In this document: positions 38,521 to 49,939 of the stretch, in pieces | How the letters are laid out: each line of letters starts with the position of its first letter | Numbering within the stretch: position 1 is the stretch's first letter | Source of the DNA: Staphylococcus marylandisciuri | GTDB lineage: Bacteria > Bacillota > Bacilli > Staphylococcales > Staphylococcaceae | DNA length: 64,000 bases | Assembly (NCBI RefSeq): GCF_025519785.1 | Contig: NZ_JAOPKZ010000003.1 | Span: 62,001 to 126,000, forward strand | Reading direction: 5' to 3' | The notes under the pieces: model-generated | What the model was told of the DNA's origin: nothing | Databases searched by the model: none | Seen by the model: the letters and a program-made list of their open reading frames with translations, nothing else | Made by a program: the position numbers and the translations under genes

Positions 38521-39674
38521 TTTGAAACCACCTTTTCATACCCAAATAGTAATTGTTCATAATAGTCAGCTATGCGAATCAATACCTCTTCGCTAAAGTT
38601 CAATGTAGAGGTATGAAGACCTGTTACAAATCCCTTACTTTCATCGCGCGTGCCTACAAAGACGAAGTAGCTAGGAGCGAGTTGGCTGTAGAAACTAAAG
38701 TCTTCCCCAAATAAATAGGGGGTACGCTTTTCCTCAATATTAAAGCGAGCATTATCTAGTGCTTCTGTAACGTGTTTTCTTAATTGAACTGCGTTATAAG
38801 TAGGGGGGTAACCTTCTTCAAATTTCACTTCACAATTTACGTTAAATAAAAGCTTTACACTTGCCGCAATCTTTTCCATTTGTTCTTTAACAGTTTCTAG
38901 ATCGTTGGCATCATAAGTTCGTATTGTGCCTTCTAAGTATCCATGACTAGGTACTGTGTTAATTGCTTCACCTGCTTCAAAACGTCCCATATGCACGATA
39001 TTGCGCTTTAAACCGTTCAAATGAAATTGTTGAATTTGTGATACTTGAGCAAGAATGTGTTGAAGCGCTTCACCAGCAGAATGCCCCTGTTCTTTATTAG
39101 CTACATGACTAGATAGACCCTTCAAAAAGAATCGATATTCTGTCGCACTTGCTGTAATTTCTTCATCACGTAAAGCGACAGTACCTTCGTCAACGAATGG
39201 CATCACGTGCACTCCAAAGATAGCCTCGATATCATAAGAATTAAATGCACCAGCTTTGATGAGACGATTAGCGCCGCCACCAGTTTCCTCTGCAGGTTGG
39301 AATATAAATATCACATTTTGTGGCAACTTGTTCTCTTTTTTTAACTCGCTACAACGTTTCGCAAACAACATTAAAGCGGTCGTGTGACCATCGTGACCAC
39401 ATGCGTGCATAACATTATCAATTTGACTGCGATACTCAATGTCATTCTCTTCAAAGATAGGTAATGCATCTATGTCAGCTCTAAATGCGATCGTGTGATT
39501 GCCATTGCCTTCAAGATAGCCTATAACGCCTGTTTCTAAAGGTCTTTCGAATGGAATATTTAATGATTTCAGAAATTGAATAATATACTCAGTCGTCTTA
39601 AATTCATGTAAACTGAGTTCTGGATAAGAGTGTAAATGGCGTCGATGTTGCGTCACGAATTCGAGTTCGTTCAT
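38517..39674 (-). CDS. M20 amidohydrolase, probable N-acetyldiaminopimelate deacetylase
   Basis: A 385-residue M20D-family metallopeptidase. Metal ligands are visible in [11 protein letters not shown] (Cys and His), [10 protein letters not shown] and the late [10 protein letters not shown]. Such proteins are often annotated hippurate hydrolase; in this operon, with an acetyltransferase-type DapD, the fitting role is removal of the acetyl group from N-acetyl-LL-diaminopimelate. An aminotransferase for the preceding step is not in the operon. It is separated from dapD by 183 bases containing a palindrome, so its expression may differ from the upstream genes. Confidence 0.85.
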   Translation of the reverse strand: MNELEFVTQHRRHLHSYPELSLHEFKTTEYIIQFLKSLNIPFERPLETGVIGYLEGNGNHTIAFRADIDALPIFEENDIEYRSQIDNVMHACGHDGHTTALMLFAKRCSELKKENKLPQNVIFIFQPAEETGGGANRLIKAGAFNSYDIEAIFGVHVMPFVDEGTVALRDEEITASATEYRFFLKGLSSHVANKEQGHSAGEALQHILAQVSQIQQFHLNGLKRNIVHMGRFEAGEAINTVPSHGYLEGTIRTYDANDLETVKEQMEKIAASVKLLFNVNCEVKFEEGYPPTYNAVQLRKHVTEALDNARFNIEEKRTPYLFGEDFSFYSQLAPSYFVFVGTRDESKGFVTGLHTSTLNFSEEVLIRIADYYEQLLFGYEKVVSK

Positions 39675-39778
39675 AATATCATTTCCTTTTAAAATTAGTT
39701 ATGTATGAGGAGGGAGGCAAATAGATTAGCTAATAATTTATCCGCTCCCTAAAGAGAGATTAAATGTAATAAATAGGG

Positions 39779-39825
39779 GAGCGGGACTGTAATGAGTGAT
39801 TACTATAAATCGACTCGTCCCGCTC
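39779..39825 (-). repeat. Element A-related palindrome inside the dap operon
   Basis: GAGCGGGAC (39779-39787) pairs with GTCCCGCTC (39817-39825). These are the outer arms of element A with an unrelated loop. It lies between dapD and the M20 gene, the only sizeable gap in the operon, and may partly terminate or stabilise the transcript. Confidence 0.65.
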
Positions 39826-39857
39826 AAGATAAATATATAGTGAATTATTAGCGTTGA

Positions 39858-40577
39858 TTAATCATTTAACTTTCTTAATGCTGAAACGATCTCACGTTTA
39901 GAATCATCTACCTCAGATGACTGCTTGATCACTTTAGCAGGTGTACCCGCAACTACTGCTCCAGCCGGTACATCTTGAGTAACAATAGCTCCAGCAGCGA
40001 CAATTGCACCTTCACCGACTGTAACACCTTCTAAAACGACTGCATTCGCACCGATAAGCACATTATCCTCAATGACTACCGGAGATGCACTAGGGGGTTC
40101 AATAACTCCTGCTAGCACGGCCCCAGCACCTACATGAACATTCTTACCAGTCGTAGCTCTACCGCCCAAGGTTGCATTCATATCAATCATCGTTCCTTCG
40201 CCAACAACCGCACCGATATTGATTGTCGCTCCCATCATAACGACTGCGCCATCCTCAATAATAGCTTGTTCACGAATGAACGCACCTGGTTCTATACGAG
40301 CGTTCGTATCAGTTAAATCTTTAAGCGGTATAGCCGAATTGCGACGATCCATTTCGATCTCAAGGTCTTGTATAAGATCTTGATGTGAGTCATAGAATTC
40401 TTTCCAATCTGCTGCTTCGCAGAAAATAACTTTTGAATCTTCGCCACCGAAAACTTTAAAAGTATGAGGGAATGAAAGATCTTTAAAGTTTCCATTCACA
40501 TAAACTTTTAATGGTGTAGATTTTTTTGAATCACTAATATATTGAATAATTTCTTCTGCCGATAAATGTTGAGCCAT
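39858..40577 (-). CDS. dapD: Tetrahydrodipicolinate N-acetyltransferase
   Basis: A 239-residue left-handed beta-helix acyltransferase (DapH/DapD acetyl type). An N-terminal domain of about 85 residues is followed by hexapeptide repeats such as [18 protein letters not shown] and [17 protein letters not shown]. It acetylates tetrahydrodipicolinate on the way to diaminopimelate. AAGGAG precedes the ATG, and 22 bases separate it from dapB. Confidence 0.95.
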   Translation of the reverse strand: MAQHLSAEEIIQYISDSKKSTPLKVYVNGNFKDLSFPHTFKVFGGEDSKVIFCEAADWKEFYDSHQDLIQDLEIEMDRRNSAIPLKDLTDTNARIEPGAFIREQAIIEDGAVVMMGATINIGAVVGEGTMIDMNATLGGRATTGKNVHVGAGAVLAGVIEPPSASPVVIEDNVLIGANAVVLEGVTVGEGAIVAAGAIVTQDVPAGAVVAGTPAKVIKQSSEVDDSKREIVSALRKLND

Positions 40578-40599
40578 TTTATATCATCTCCTTAATTTA

Positions 40600-41321
40600 T
40601 TATAAGTTATCGAAAGTATAGTAACCTGCTTCTTTCTCAATTAGTTTCTGCGCAGCTCCTAAAGCGCCATTAGCAAATATATCTTTTGACTGTGCTTTGT
40701 GAGTTAGTTCGATCGTTTCGTCAGTACCTGCGAAAAGAACATTATGTTCACCAACTATAGTGCCACCTCGAACCGCATGGATACCTATCTCATTAGTGCT
40801 ACGCTTGTTTATTTGCTCGTGACGGTCATATACAGGTTCGATATCTTTTCTCAGTTGATCAATCACATCATATAGCTTTACTAAAGTTCCACTCGGTGCA
40901 TCTACTTTTTTATTATGGTGGGCCTCTGTCAATTCAATATCAAAGTCTTCTAAGAAAGGGACTGCAGTTTCTAATATCTTAGTTAGTACATGGATACCAT
41001 AACTCATGTTAGCACTGAAAAAGACAGGTATCTGAGTGCTTAACGCTTCAAGTTTTTGAACGATGCGTTCTTTCTCACCCGTAGTAGCTACAACTAATGG
41101 TTTGTCAAAGTTCTCATCTAGTAAGGGTAGTAACAACTCCGGGTTAGAAAAATCTATGACAACATCAGCATCCGTTGCGTCAGAAATACGGTTATAGATA
41201 GGGTAGGGATATGTTTTCGAATGATCAGGTACGATGAGTCCAACTATTTCATGTCCCGCTTCTTCGGCAAGTCTTGCTACGCGTTCATTCATCGCTCCGT
41301 AACCAATGAGTAGAATCTTCA

Positions 41322-41322
<1 letters not shown>
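40600..41322 (-). CDS. dapB: 4-hydroxy-tetrahydrodipicolinate reductase
   Basis: A 240-residue DapB. The nucleotide-binding loop is [10 protein letters not shown] near the N-terminus, TTGE and [12 protein letters not shown] follow, and the catalytic [17 protein letters not shown] motif is intact. It uses NADPH or NADH to reduce the DapA product. Its ATG overlaps the dapA stop (TAATG). Confidence 0.96.
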
Positions 41323-43227
<1,905 letters not shown>

Positions 43228-43244
43228 CTTTAACACTCCATTTT

Positions 43245-44447
43245 TCAAATATTAAATGCTTCGGACAATCTCGCTACAGCCTCATCACCATGTTCTGCAT
43301 CTATAACGCAAGAAATGCTGATCTCGGAGGTAGTCGTTTGATAGAAAGGTATATCGTTTTCAATTAAAGTAATGAATGCCTTTGAAGCTACACCAGAGAT
43401 ATCTCTCATTCCAGATCCAATAAGCGAGATTTTGACATATTCTTCGTTGATTTTATAATCTAAAGCTTTAAACTCTTGACATAAAGAATCTAATATACCA
43501 TTAATTTGCCCTAAATCGGAATCCTTAATCGTAAACGACATCTGTAATCCTTCAATATTAATTATCTGTGATATCATATCCACATTAACTGAGCCTTTGT
43601 CTAATTTATTAAATAACGCAGTTAAGAGGTGATTATCTGGAAGGGGATGGCTAACTGTGATGTGCAACATATTCTTATCGAGCGCTACCCCTGTCACAGC
43701 TTTCTTCTCTAATAGTTCTGACCGGGTCATAATCCATGTTCCTTTCTTATTAGATAATGTTCTTCCTAAGTAGATCGGAATATTATAATTTTTAGCAATT
43801 TCTACACTTCTTGTTTCAAGTACACCTGCTCCTAAGGCGCTCATTTCCATCATTTCTTCAAAGGAAACGTATTCTAATCTTTTAGCACCTTTATATATTC
43901 GAGGGTCCGTGCTGTAAACACCTTCAACATCAGTATAAATTTCACATGGTATTTGATTGCTAGCAGCTAAAGCAACAGCCGTAGTATCAGAACCACCTCG
44001 TCCAAGCGTCGTTATTTCATCATCATCGTTTATACCTTGGAAGCCCGCAACCACGAGGACATCATTCGTTTGAAATGACCGCTCAAATAGCTCAGGTTTA
44101 ATGTTAGCTATTCTGCTCTTTAAATGGTGCCCGACTGTTTTAATTCCAGCTTGATAGCCAGTCATCGCTTTAGCTTTAACCCCGATGTCATTGAGTACCA
44201 TTGATAAGTAAGAAACGGTTTGTTGTTCTCCAGTAGTTAATAGGAGGGCTAGCTCTTGTTCTTTAGGTGCCGTGGTTAAATGATTGACGTTAGCCATCAA
44301 TTCATCAGTCGTTTTGCCCATAGCACTTACTACTACAATTAATTGTTGCCCATCAGCGACACGGCGCTTCAACATTTCAGCAATGTTTTTAATTTTGTGA
44401 AAATCACTTACCGAAGAACCTCCAAATTTCAAGACACTTCTTCTCAA
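43245..44447 (-). CDS. lysC: Aspartate kinase LysC
   Basis: A 400-residue monofunctional aspartokinase, first enzyme of the aspartate pathway. KFGGSSVSD is the N-terminal catalytic motif, GRGGSDTTA lies in the nucleotide region, and two ACT domains follow (about 260-400) for lysine or threonine feedback. The start is TTG at 44447: GAGGAGG lies 9 bases upstream, whereas the in-frame ATG directly abuts that site and a further GTG lies before it. It heads the dap operon behind a lysine riboswitch. Confidence 0.94.
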   Translation of the reverse strand: MRRSVLKFGGSSVSDFHKIKNIAEMLKRRVADGQQLIVVVSAMGKTTDELMANVNHLTTAPKEQELALLLTTGEQQTVSYLSMVLNDIGVKAKAMTGYQAGIKTVGHHLKSRIANIKPELFERSFQTNDVLVVAGFQGINDDDEITTLGRGGSDTTAVALAASNQIPCEIYTDVEGVYSTDPRIYKGAKRLEYVSFEEMMEMSALGAGVLETRSVEIAKNYNIPIYLGRTLSNKKGTWIMTRSELLEKKAVTGVALDKNMLHITVSHPLPDNHLLTALFNKLDKGSVNVDMISQIINIEGLQMSFTIKDSDLGQINGILDSLCQEFKALDYKINEEYVKISLIGSGMRDISGVASKAFITLIENDIPFYQTTTSEISISCVIDAEHGDEAVARLSEAFNI

Positions 44448-44485
44448 TTTTGACATCCTCCTCAAGACTGGGAGAATCACAGTAA

Positions 44486-44707
44486 TAAAAAAAGAGCAAA
44501 TTCGGAATGCGAACTTGCCCTTAATCTATATACAAGTGATGCACTCCATTATTTAGAAATAATGACAGACTTATCGCTCTTAACAATTAAGTCCAATAGT
44601 GAGGCTCTGCTAAACTTCACTATTTCGGCATCGCACCCTTTTAATGTTAGCTATTAGCAGATAGAAAATTCTAACATTTACTAATGATTGATGCTCCTCA
44701 TCTTTAA
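44486..44707 (-). promoter_or_regulatory. Lysine riboswitch (L box) of the dap operon
   Basis: On the minus strand the leader carries the L-box core: GAGGAGCAUCAAUC near the 5' end, AAGGGUGCGAUGCCGAAAU in the middle, and GAGCCUCACUAUUGG. It ends in a terminator, GGGCAAGTTCG/CGAATTTGCTC (44494-44520) with seven U residues (44487-44493), just upstream of lysC. Lysine binding should favour termination. A TATAAT at 44709-44714 is placed to start the transcript at the aptamer edge; its -35 is poor. Confidence 0.92.
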
Positions 44708-44714
44708 TTATAGT

Positions 44715-45080
44715 ATTTTGATATGATTTTATTATACATAGAGGTCAACACTCTGTAAACCGTAAATTTAACTCTAATCAAAAAAATCTGAAAATAATGT
44801 ACATAATTAAATTTATTTCAATATAAGTGTAAAAAGAAATTGAATTATTTAAATCGCATTTCAAAAATATGGTTAAAGCGATTCATCTAAAATACTGCCT
44901 ATGACTTCTTATCCATCCTAGAAGTAATTATCAATAGACTAGATTTACAGTTATATTTTATCACCCCTACAGGTCTTAGATCACCAGTAGGGGCTATAGA
45001 ATGAAATAGGGGGATACTTCAAATCAGAGATTGGGATAAAAGCGTCGAGCATTTGAGGAGGGGCCCCAACAAAGAGAAAC
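44715..45080. other. Intergenic region upstream of the lysine riboswitch
   Basis: AT-rich and without open genes. A weak CodY-like site AAAAATCTGAAAATA (44782-44796, 11 of 15) lies upstream of lysC. A hairpin CCCCTAC/GTAGGGG (44964-44993) lacks a U tract. An inverted B right-end remnant (45031-45059) and one STAR core (GGGGCCCCAACAAAGAGAAA, from 45060) lead into the element A copy. Confidence 0.55.
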
Positions 45081-45273
45081 TGGGACATAAAGGTCTTTGA
45101 CTAGAGAGAAAGAGGCTGGGACATAATGTAATGTCTCAACCTCTTTCAGCATCTTGGCAGTAGATGACTGATTTGAAAATGCGCTTGTATCAAGCTTTTT
45201 TCAATTCTAGTCATCCTTGCCAGGGCGGGACTACGAAATCTTTTTATTCAAACTAGATTTCTGTCCCGCTCCC
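45081..45273 (-). repeat. Element A repeat, reverse orientation
   Basis: A full copy read on the minus strand, ending (plus coordinates) with TTTCTGTCCCGCTCCC at 45273. It lies just 3' of the ABC-F gene and in the same orientation as that gene, as most A copies do. Confidence 0.9.
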
Positions 45274-45364
45274 TTAATTCTATCCACTTTTATACGCCAA
45301 CCTAAACAACATCCTAACGTAAGTTAAATGGAGTTTGAGCTTATGGCGCTAGGTCAATCAAAAG

Positions 45365-46981
45365 TTAATTCTGGCCAGCACCTTTTATGACACCAATTTC
45401 TTCTAGATATTCACTATATGGCACTTCTTTAGACACAGCACCGGGTTGATCTATATCAATGACACGATTCGCAATCGTGTTAACGAACTCGAAATCATGT
45501 GAAGTAAAGATAATTGAGCCTTTGAAGTTTTTCAATCCTTCATTTACAGACGTAATACTTTCAAGATCTAAATGATTCGTCGGTTCATCAAGAAGAAGTA
45601 CATTGGCATTTGAAAGCATCATTTTACTTAACATACAACGTACTTTTTCGCCCCCTGAAAGAACGCTTGCTTTTTTCTTAACTTCTTCACCACTGAATAA
45701 CATTCGCCCTAAGAAACCGCGTAGAAATGTTTCAGTTTGTTCGTCTTCTGGCGCGTACTGTCTGAGCCAATCGACGAGGTTCATATCTACTCCGTCGAAA
45801 TAGGCTGAATTATCTTTAGGGAAATAGCTACGAGACGTAGTGACACCCCATTTAACAGAGCCTTCATCAGGTTCCATTTCTCCTGCGAGGATTTTTAAAA
45901 GGGCAGTCTTAGCTATTTCACTCTTACCGATGAGTACCGCTTTATCATTAGGATTCATAGTAAACGAAATATCATCTAATACTTTTTCGCCGTCAATAGT
46001 CTTCGATACGTTATTCACAAATAATAAATCGTTTCCTATTTCTCTTTCAGGAGTAAAACGCACAAATGGGTAACGTCTTGAAGATGGTTGAATATCTTCA
46101 AGTTCAATTTTTTCAAGTTGCTTTTTACGACTAGTAGCTTGTTTAGATTTAGAAGCATTAGCTGAAAAGCGTGCGATGAAGTCCTGTAATTCTTTAATCT
46201 TTTCTTCTTTTTTCTTATTTTGTTCTTGAGCCATTTTCATAGCTAACTGACTGGATTGGTACCAAAAGTCATAATTTCCGACATAAACTTTGATCTTACC
46301 GTAATCGAGGTCTGCTATGTGAGTGCAGACATTATTCAAGAAATGTCTATCGTGTGAAACGACGATGACAGTATTTTCAAAGTTAATTAAGAAATCTTCC
46401 AACCAATTGATAGCGGGTATATCTAAGCCGTTTGTAGGCTCATCAAGTAGTAGTACATCTGGATCTCCAAATAAGCTTTGGGCAAGTAATACTTTGACTT
46501 TTTGATTATTTTCTAACTCAGACATCTTTTTATCATGTAACTCAGCTGGTATACCTAGACCCGATAAGAGTGAGCCCGCGTCCGCTTCGGCGTTCCAACC
46601 ATTCATTTCAGCAAACTCGCCTTCTAATTCTGCAGCGCGTATGCCATCTTCATCACTGAAGTCTGGTTTCATATAAATTTCGTCTTTTTCTTTCATAACT
46701 TGATAAAGCTTTTCATGACCTTGGATAACCACATCAATAACTTTGTAATCCTCATAGGCAAAGTGATCCTGTTTGAGTATGGCTAAGCGTTCATCTTTTC
46801 CCATAGATACATGCCCAGTTTGTGCATCTATCTCACCTGATAATATCTTTAAGAACGTCGATTTACCTGCACCATTAGCGCCGATTAATCCGTAACAGTT
46901 TCCTTCAGTAAATTTAATATTTACATCTTCAAATAATTTACGATCACCAAAGCGCAAGCTCACATCTGAAACTTGTAACAT
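45365..46981 (-). CDS. ABC-F family ATPase (YkpA/YbiT type)
   Basis: A 538-residue soluble ABC-F protein with two ABC domains. NBD1 has Walker A GANGAGKST (about 34-42) and Walker B DVLLLDEPTNGLD. NBD2 has LSGGEKVR and NVLLLDEPTNHLD but a diverged Walker A, IGKSEIAKTALLK, lacking the G-K-S/T core, as I recall for YkpA-type proteins. ABC-F proteins act on the ribosome in translation or antibiotic protection; the lack of a long antibiotic-resistance linker favours a housekeeping role. It is transcribed divergently from cvfB. Confidence 0.9.
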   Translation of the reverse strand: MLQVSDVSLRFGDRKLFEDVNIKFTEGNCYGLIGANGAGKSTFLKILSGEIDAQTGHVSMGKDERLAILKQDHFAYEDYKVIDVVIQGHEKLYQVMKEKDEIYMKPDFSDEDGIRAAELEGEFAEMNGWNAEADAGSLLSGLGIPAELHDKKMSELENNQKVKVLLAQSLFGDPDVLLLDEPTNGLDIPAINWLEDFLINFENTVIVVSHDRHFLNNVCTHIADLDYGKIKVYVGNYDFWYQSSQLAMKMAQEQNKKKEEKIKELQDFIARFSANASKSKQATSRKKQLEKIELEDIQPSSRRYPFVRFTPEREIGNDLLFVNNVSKTIDGEKVLDDISFTMNPNDKAVLIGKSEIAKTALLKILAGEMEPDEGSVKWGVTTSRSYFPKDNSAYFDGVDMNLVDWLRQYAPEDEQTETFLRGFLGRMLFSGEEVKKKASVLSGGEKVRCMLSKMMLSNANVLLLDEPTNHLDLESITSVNEGLKNFKGSIIFTSHDFEFVNTIANRVIDIDQPGAVSKEVPYSEYLEEIGVIKGAGQN

Positions 46982-47132
46982 GACATAACTCCTTTACGTT
47001 TTTGTAACGGACAAATTATAACATATAATAGGTACTTCTTCGATAATCAAGAAAGCTTCTATCATGACTTTACTGCTGCTCAGTTTAAACAATGTTATAA
47101 TAGTACTGATAACTTGTGCAAAGGAGAATAGT

Positions 47133-48035
47133 ATGGCACAGAATGAAAACGAAATCGCAGGTACGATAGAATTTCTCGAAGTCGTAGATACTGAACAATC
47201 GACTTATATTTTACGAGGCCCAAACGATGAAGTGGTAAAGCTCAACCCTTCTGAAATCAGTGAGGATGATGAGCTTATAGTAGGCGAGGAATATAGTTTC
47301 TTTGTCTATCCGAATCGATCAGGTCACTTATTTGCGACACAGAACATGCCTGATATTACAAGAGATAAATATGACTTTGTTAAAGTCCTCAAAACCGATA
47401 GAGAAGGTGCTTACGTAGATGTGGGTTTACCTCGCGAAGTGCTCATCCCATGGGAAGATCTTCCACGTATTAAGACGCTCTGGCCAAAGCAAGGAGATCA
47501 AGTGTTAGTCACTTTGCGAATTGATAGCCAAAGACAAATGTTTGCACGTTTAGCCTCTGAAACAATAGTTGAACGTATGTATACACCCGTATTCGATGAC
47601 TCTTATCACAATAGCATAGTAGAAGCGCGCCCATATCGCTTGCTCAGAGTAGGTTCATTCTTATTATCTAAAGAGGGACATAAAATATTCGTTCACCAAT
47701 CTGAAAGGAAGAGCGAACCAAGATTAGGTGAACTTATCGAAGTTCGTATTATTGGACACAATGATAAAGGAGAGCTTAATGGTTCCTTCCTCCCGCTTGC
47801 TCATGAACGTTTAGACGATGATGGCCAGATTATATTTGATTTACTAGTTGAATACGATGGAGAATTACCTTTCTGGGATAAATCAAGTCCAGAAGCTATC
47901 CGAGAGGTCTTTAATATGAGCAAAGGTGCTTTTAAACGTGCAATTGGCCACCTCTATAAACGAAAGATTATTTCAATTGAAACAGGTAAGATATTATTAA
48001 CTAAAAAGGGGTGGAGTTATTCAGAAGATAACTAA
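47133..48035 (+). CDS. cvfB: Conserved virulence factor B, S1 RNA-binding protein
   Basis: A 300-residue CvfB. Successive S1-type RNA-binding domains (YVDVGLPREVLIPWEDL is typical) are followed by a C-terminal winged helix (FNMSKGAFKRAIGHLYKRK). In S. aureus CvfB affects agr, haemolysin and protease expression through RNA. ATG 47133 follows AAAGGAG by 7 bases and gives the family length; an in-frame ATG at 47064 is too far upstream and lies before the -10 TATAAT at 47096-47101. Confidence 0.94.
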   Translation: MAQNENEIAGTIEFLEVVDTEQSTYILRGPNDEVVKLNPSEISEDDELIVGEEYSFFVYPNRSGHLFATQNMPDITRDKYDFVKVLKTDREGAYVDVGLPREVLIPWEDLPRIKTLWPKQGDQVLVTLRIDSQRQMFARLASETIVERMYTPVFDDSYHNSIVEARPYRLLRVGSFLLSKEGHKIFVHQSERKSEPRLGELIEVRIIGHNDKGELNGSFLPLAHERLDDDGQIIFDLLVEYDGELPFWDKSSPEAIREVFNMSKGAFKRAIGHLYKRKIISIETGKILLTKKGWSYSEDN

Positions 48036-48242
48036 ACGTTCTGAAGCAAATGAAAGATTAACAGAACGCTTCGTTTAGAACACTTCTTCTCCACTTCGAG
48101 AGATGAATAAAAGTTATGTATTGTAAAGAGGTCATTCGAGGTTGAGTACGTGAACCTCTTAAATATAACAATTTACAATGCCGGCAATTTAGTCACGCTT
48201 ACTTAGAGATCGTAACTTTAATGATGAAAGTCATCTTTAGTT

Positions 48243-48469
48243 GGGAGCGGGACAGAAATCTAATTTGAACAAAAAGATTTCGTAGTCCCGCCCCGGCAAG
48301 GATGACTAGAATTGAAAAAGCTTGATACAAGCGCGTTTTCAAATCAGTCATCTACTGCCGAGATGTTAAAGAGGCTGAGACATTATATTATGTCCCAGCC
48401 TCTTTCTCTCTAGTCAAAGACCATTATGTCCCGGTTGTGCTCAAATCTTTAGTACTTTTGTTTCAACCT
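48243..48469 (+). repeat. Element A repeat with B right end
   Basis: A complete element A (48243 to about 48433) followed by a B right-end fragment (CTCAAATC...CAACCT, about 48437-48469). It is downstream of cvfB in the same orientation. The 48036-48242 part of the gap shows nothing I recognise. Confidence 0.88.
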
Positions 48470-48586
48470 AGTCCTGATCAGTAAGCTTTTCCACTCTGTT
48501 CTTCCTCTTATAAAGAAATACTGTCTTCATATCTCGATATTAAACTTCCCTAAACTACTCATCAATATTTCGAAGTCCACACTATC

Positions 48587-48603
48587 TTAACCTAATCTTT
48601 ACA
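48587..48603 (+). promoter_or_regulatory. Possible PhoP direct repeats upstream of pstS
   Basis: TTAACC and TTTACA, spaced by 5 bases (11-bp period), resemble the TTAACA-type PhoP repeats of pst promoters. Only two hexamers are seen, so this is tentative. Confidence 0.3.
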
Positions 48604-48687
48604 TTAGATCTATTTTTAATTAATAAACTACCTGTAAGATACTAAGTGACATAACTTAATAGATAAATTTTTTAGGAGGATGTCTGA

Positions 48688-49668
48688 ATGAAAAAATGGC
48701 AATCTATTGGTACAACAATTATCGGTGCCTCTTTACTACTTGGAGCTTGTGGTGGTGGCAATGCTAACTCTGGAGATGATAGCAGCTCTAGTAAAGTCAA
48801 AGGCGATGGTTCATCAACGGTAGGTCCTATTATTGAGAAGTTAAATGAAAAGTTCTCTAAAAAACATGACGATATAACTGTTTCCTCAGGAACTGCTGGT
48901 ACTGGTGGCGGCTTTGATAAATTCATCGCTGGTAATACAGATTTCTCTAATGCTTCAAGACCTATTAAAGATGAAGAAAAGAAAAAACTACAAGATAAAA
49001 ATATAAAATATAATGAGTACAAAATTGCTCAAGATGGGGTAACAATAGCAATTAACAAAGATAATGACTTCGTTCATACTCTATCGAAAGATCAGTTAAA
49101 AGATATCTTCTCTGGTAAAGACAAAACTTGGAAAGATGTTAATTCTAAATGGCCAGATAAGAAGATTAAAGCATTCTCTCCTGACCAATCACATGGTACA
49201 TATGACTTCTTTACTGAAGAAGTCATGAACGGCGGAGATATTAAAGCAGATAAGAACGCTGATACTAATACTATTGTTAAATCAGTTAAAAATAATGATC
49301 AAGGTATTGGTTACTTCGGTTACAACTTCTACGAACAAAATAAAGACAAGTTAAAAGAAGTTAAGATCAAAGATAACGATGGTAAAGTGTCTGAACCAAC
49401 TAAGAAAACGATTCAAGACGGCTCATATGCTTTAAGCAGACCGCTCTTTATCTATACAAATAATAAGAAATTAGAAAATAATAAAGGGTTCCAAAAATTC
49501 ATGAAGTTCGTCTTAAATGATCAAGGTAAGTCAGCTGAGAAAGCTGGATTCGTAGCACTACCTAACAAAGATTATAAAGATGAAAAACACGATTTAGACC
49601 AATTTATCAAAAAACATTCTAAAAACGATAAAAAAGACAATAAAGATAAAAAAGATGATAAAAAATAA
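48688..49668 (+). CDS. pstS: Phosphate ABC transporter substrate-binding lipoprotein PstS
   Basis: A 326-residue lipoprotein. The signal peptide ends in the lipobox LLGAC, with Cys21 as the lipidated residue. Phosphate-contact loops are [10 protein letters not shown] and [11 protein letters not shown]. The C-terminus is a highly charged Lys/Asp tail. AGGAGG precedes the ATG. It is followed by a stem-loop and an inserted repeat before pstC, so it may be made in excess over the permease. Confidence 0.96.
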   Translation: MKKWQSIGTTIIGASLLLGACGGGNANSGDDSSSSKVKGDGSSTVGPIIEKLNEKFSKKHDDITVSSGTAGTGGGFDKFIAGNTDFSNASRPIKDEEKKKLQDKNIKYNEYKIAQDGVTIAINKDNDFVHTLSKDQLKDIFSGKDKTWKDVNSKWPDKKIKAFSPDQSHGTYDFFTEEVMNGGDIKADKNADTNTIVKSVKNNDQGIGYFGYNFYEQNKDKLKEVKIKDNDGKVSEPTKKTIQDGSYALSRPLFIYTNNKKLENNKGFQKFMKFVLNDQGKSAEKAGFVALPNKDYKDEKHDLDQFIKKHSKNDKKDNKDKKDDKK

Positions 49669-49689
49669 TGTTTATTAATTAGATTGGGA

Positions 49690-49729
49690 GAGGTTGAATC
49701 CTAGTCGAATAGTGACATGATTCAACCTC
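49690..49729 (+). promoter_or_regulatory. Intercistronic stem-loop after pstS
   Basis: GAGGTTGAATC (49690-49700) pairs perfectly with GATTCAACCTC (49719-49729). There is no strong U tract, so it could be a partial terminator or an mRNA 3'-end stabiliser for pstS. Confidence 0.7.
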
Positions 49730-49735
49730 ATTAAA

Positions 49736-49893
49736 GGGAGAGGGACAGAAATCTAATTTGAACAAAAAGATTTCGTAGTCCCGCCCCGGCAAGGATGACT
49801 AGAATTGAAAAAAGCTTGATACAAGCGCGTTTTCAAATCAGTCATCTACTGCCGAGAGGATGAAGAGGCTGGGATTCATGTCCCAGCCTCTTC
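49736..49893 (+). repeat. Element A repeat inside the pst operon
   Basis: A nearly full element A between pstS and pstC, with its last hairpin GAGGCTGGGATTCATGTCCC/AGCCTC (49864-49891) followed by TTCCC. It is in the direction of transcription. Confidence 0.9.
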
Positions 49894-49939
49894 CCAATCT
49901 TCTTAATTTATTGGGAGCTTATAAGAAAGAAGGGATGAT

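Noticed and set aside
44964-44993. CCCCTAC/GTAGGGG hairpin as a terminator or riboswitch
   Set aside because: Neither strand has a U tract after it and no gene 3' end is adjacent; too little to assign.
47064-47132. Hydrophobic N-terminal extension of CvfB read as a signal peptide
   Set aside because: The extension contains the likely -10 element and AAAGGAG; starting at 47133 gives the known family length.
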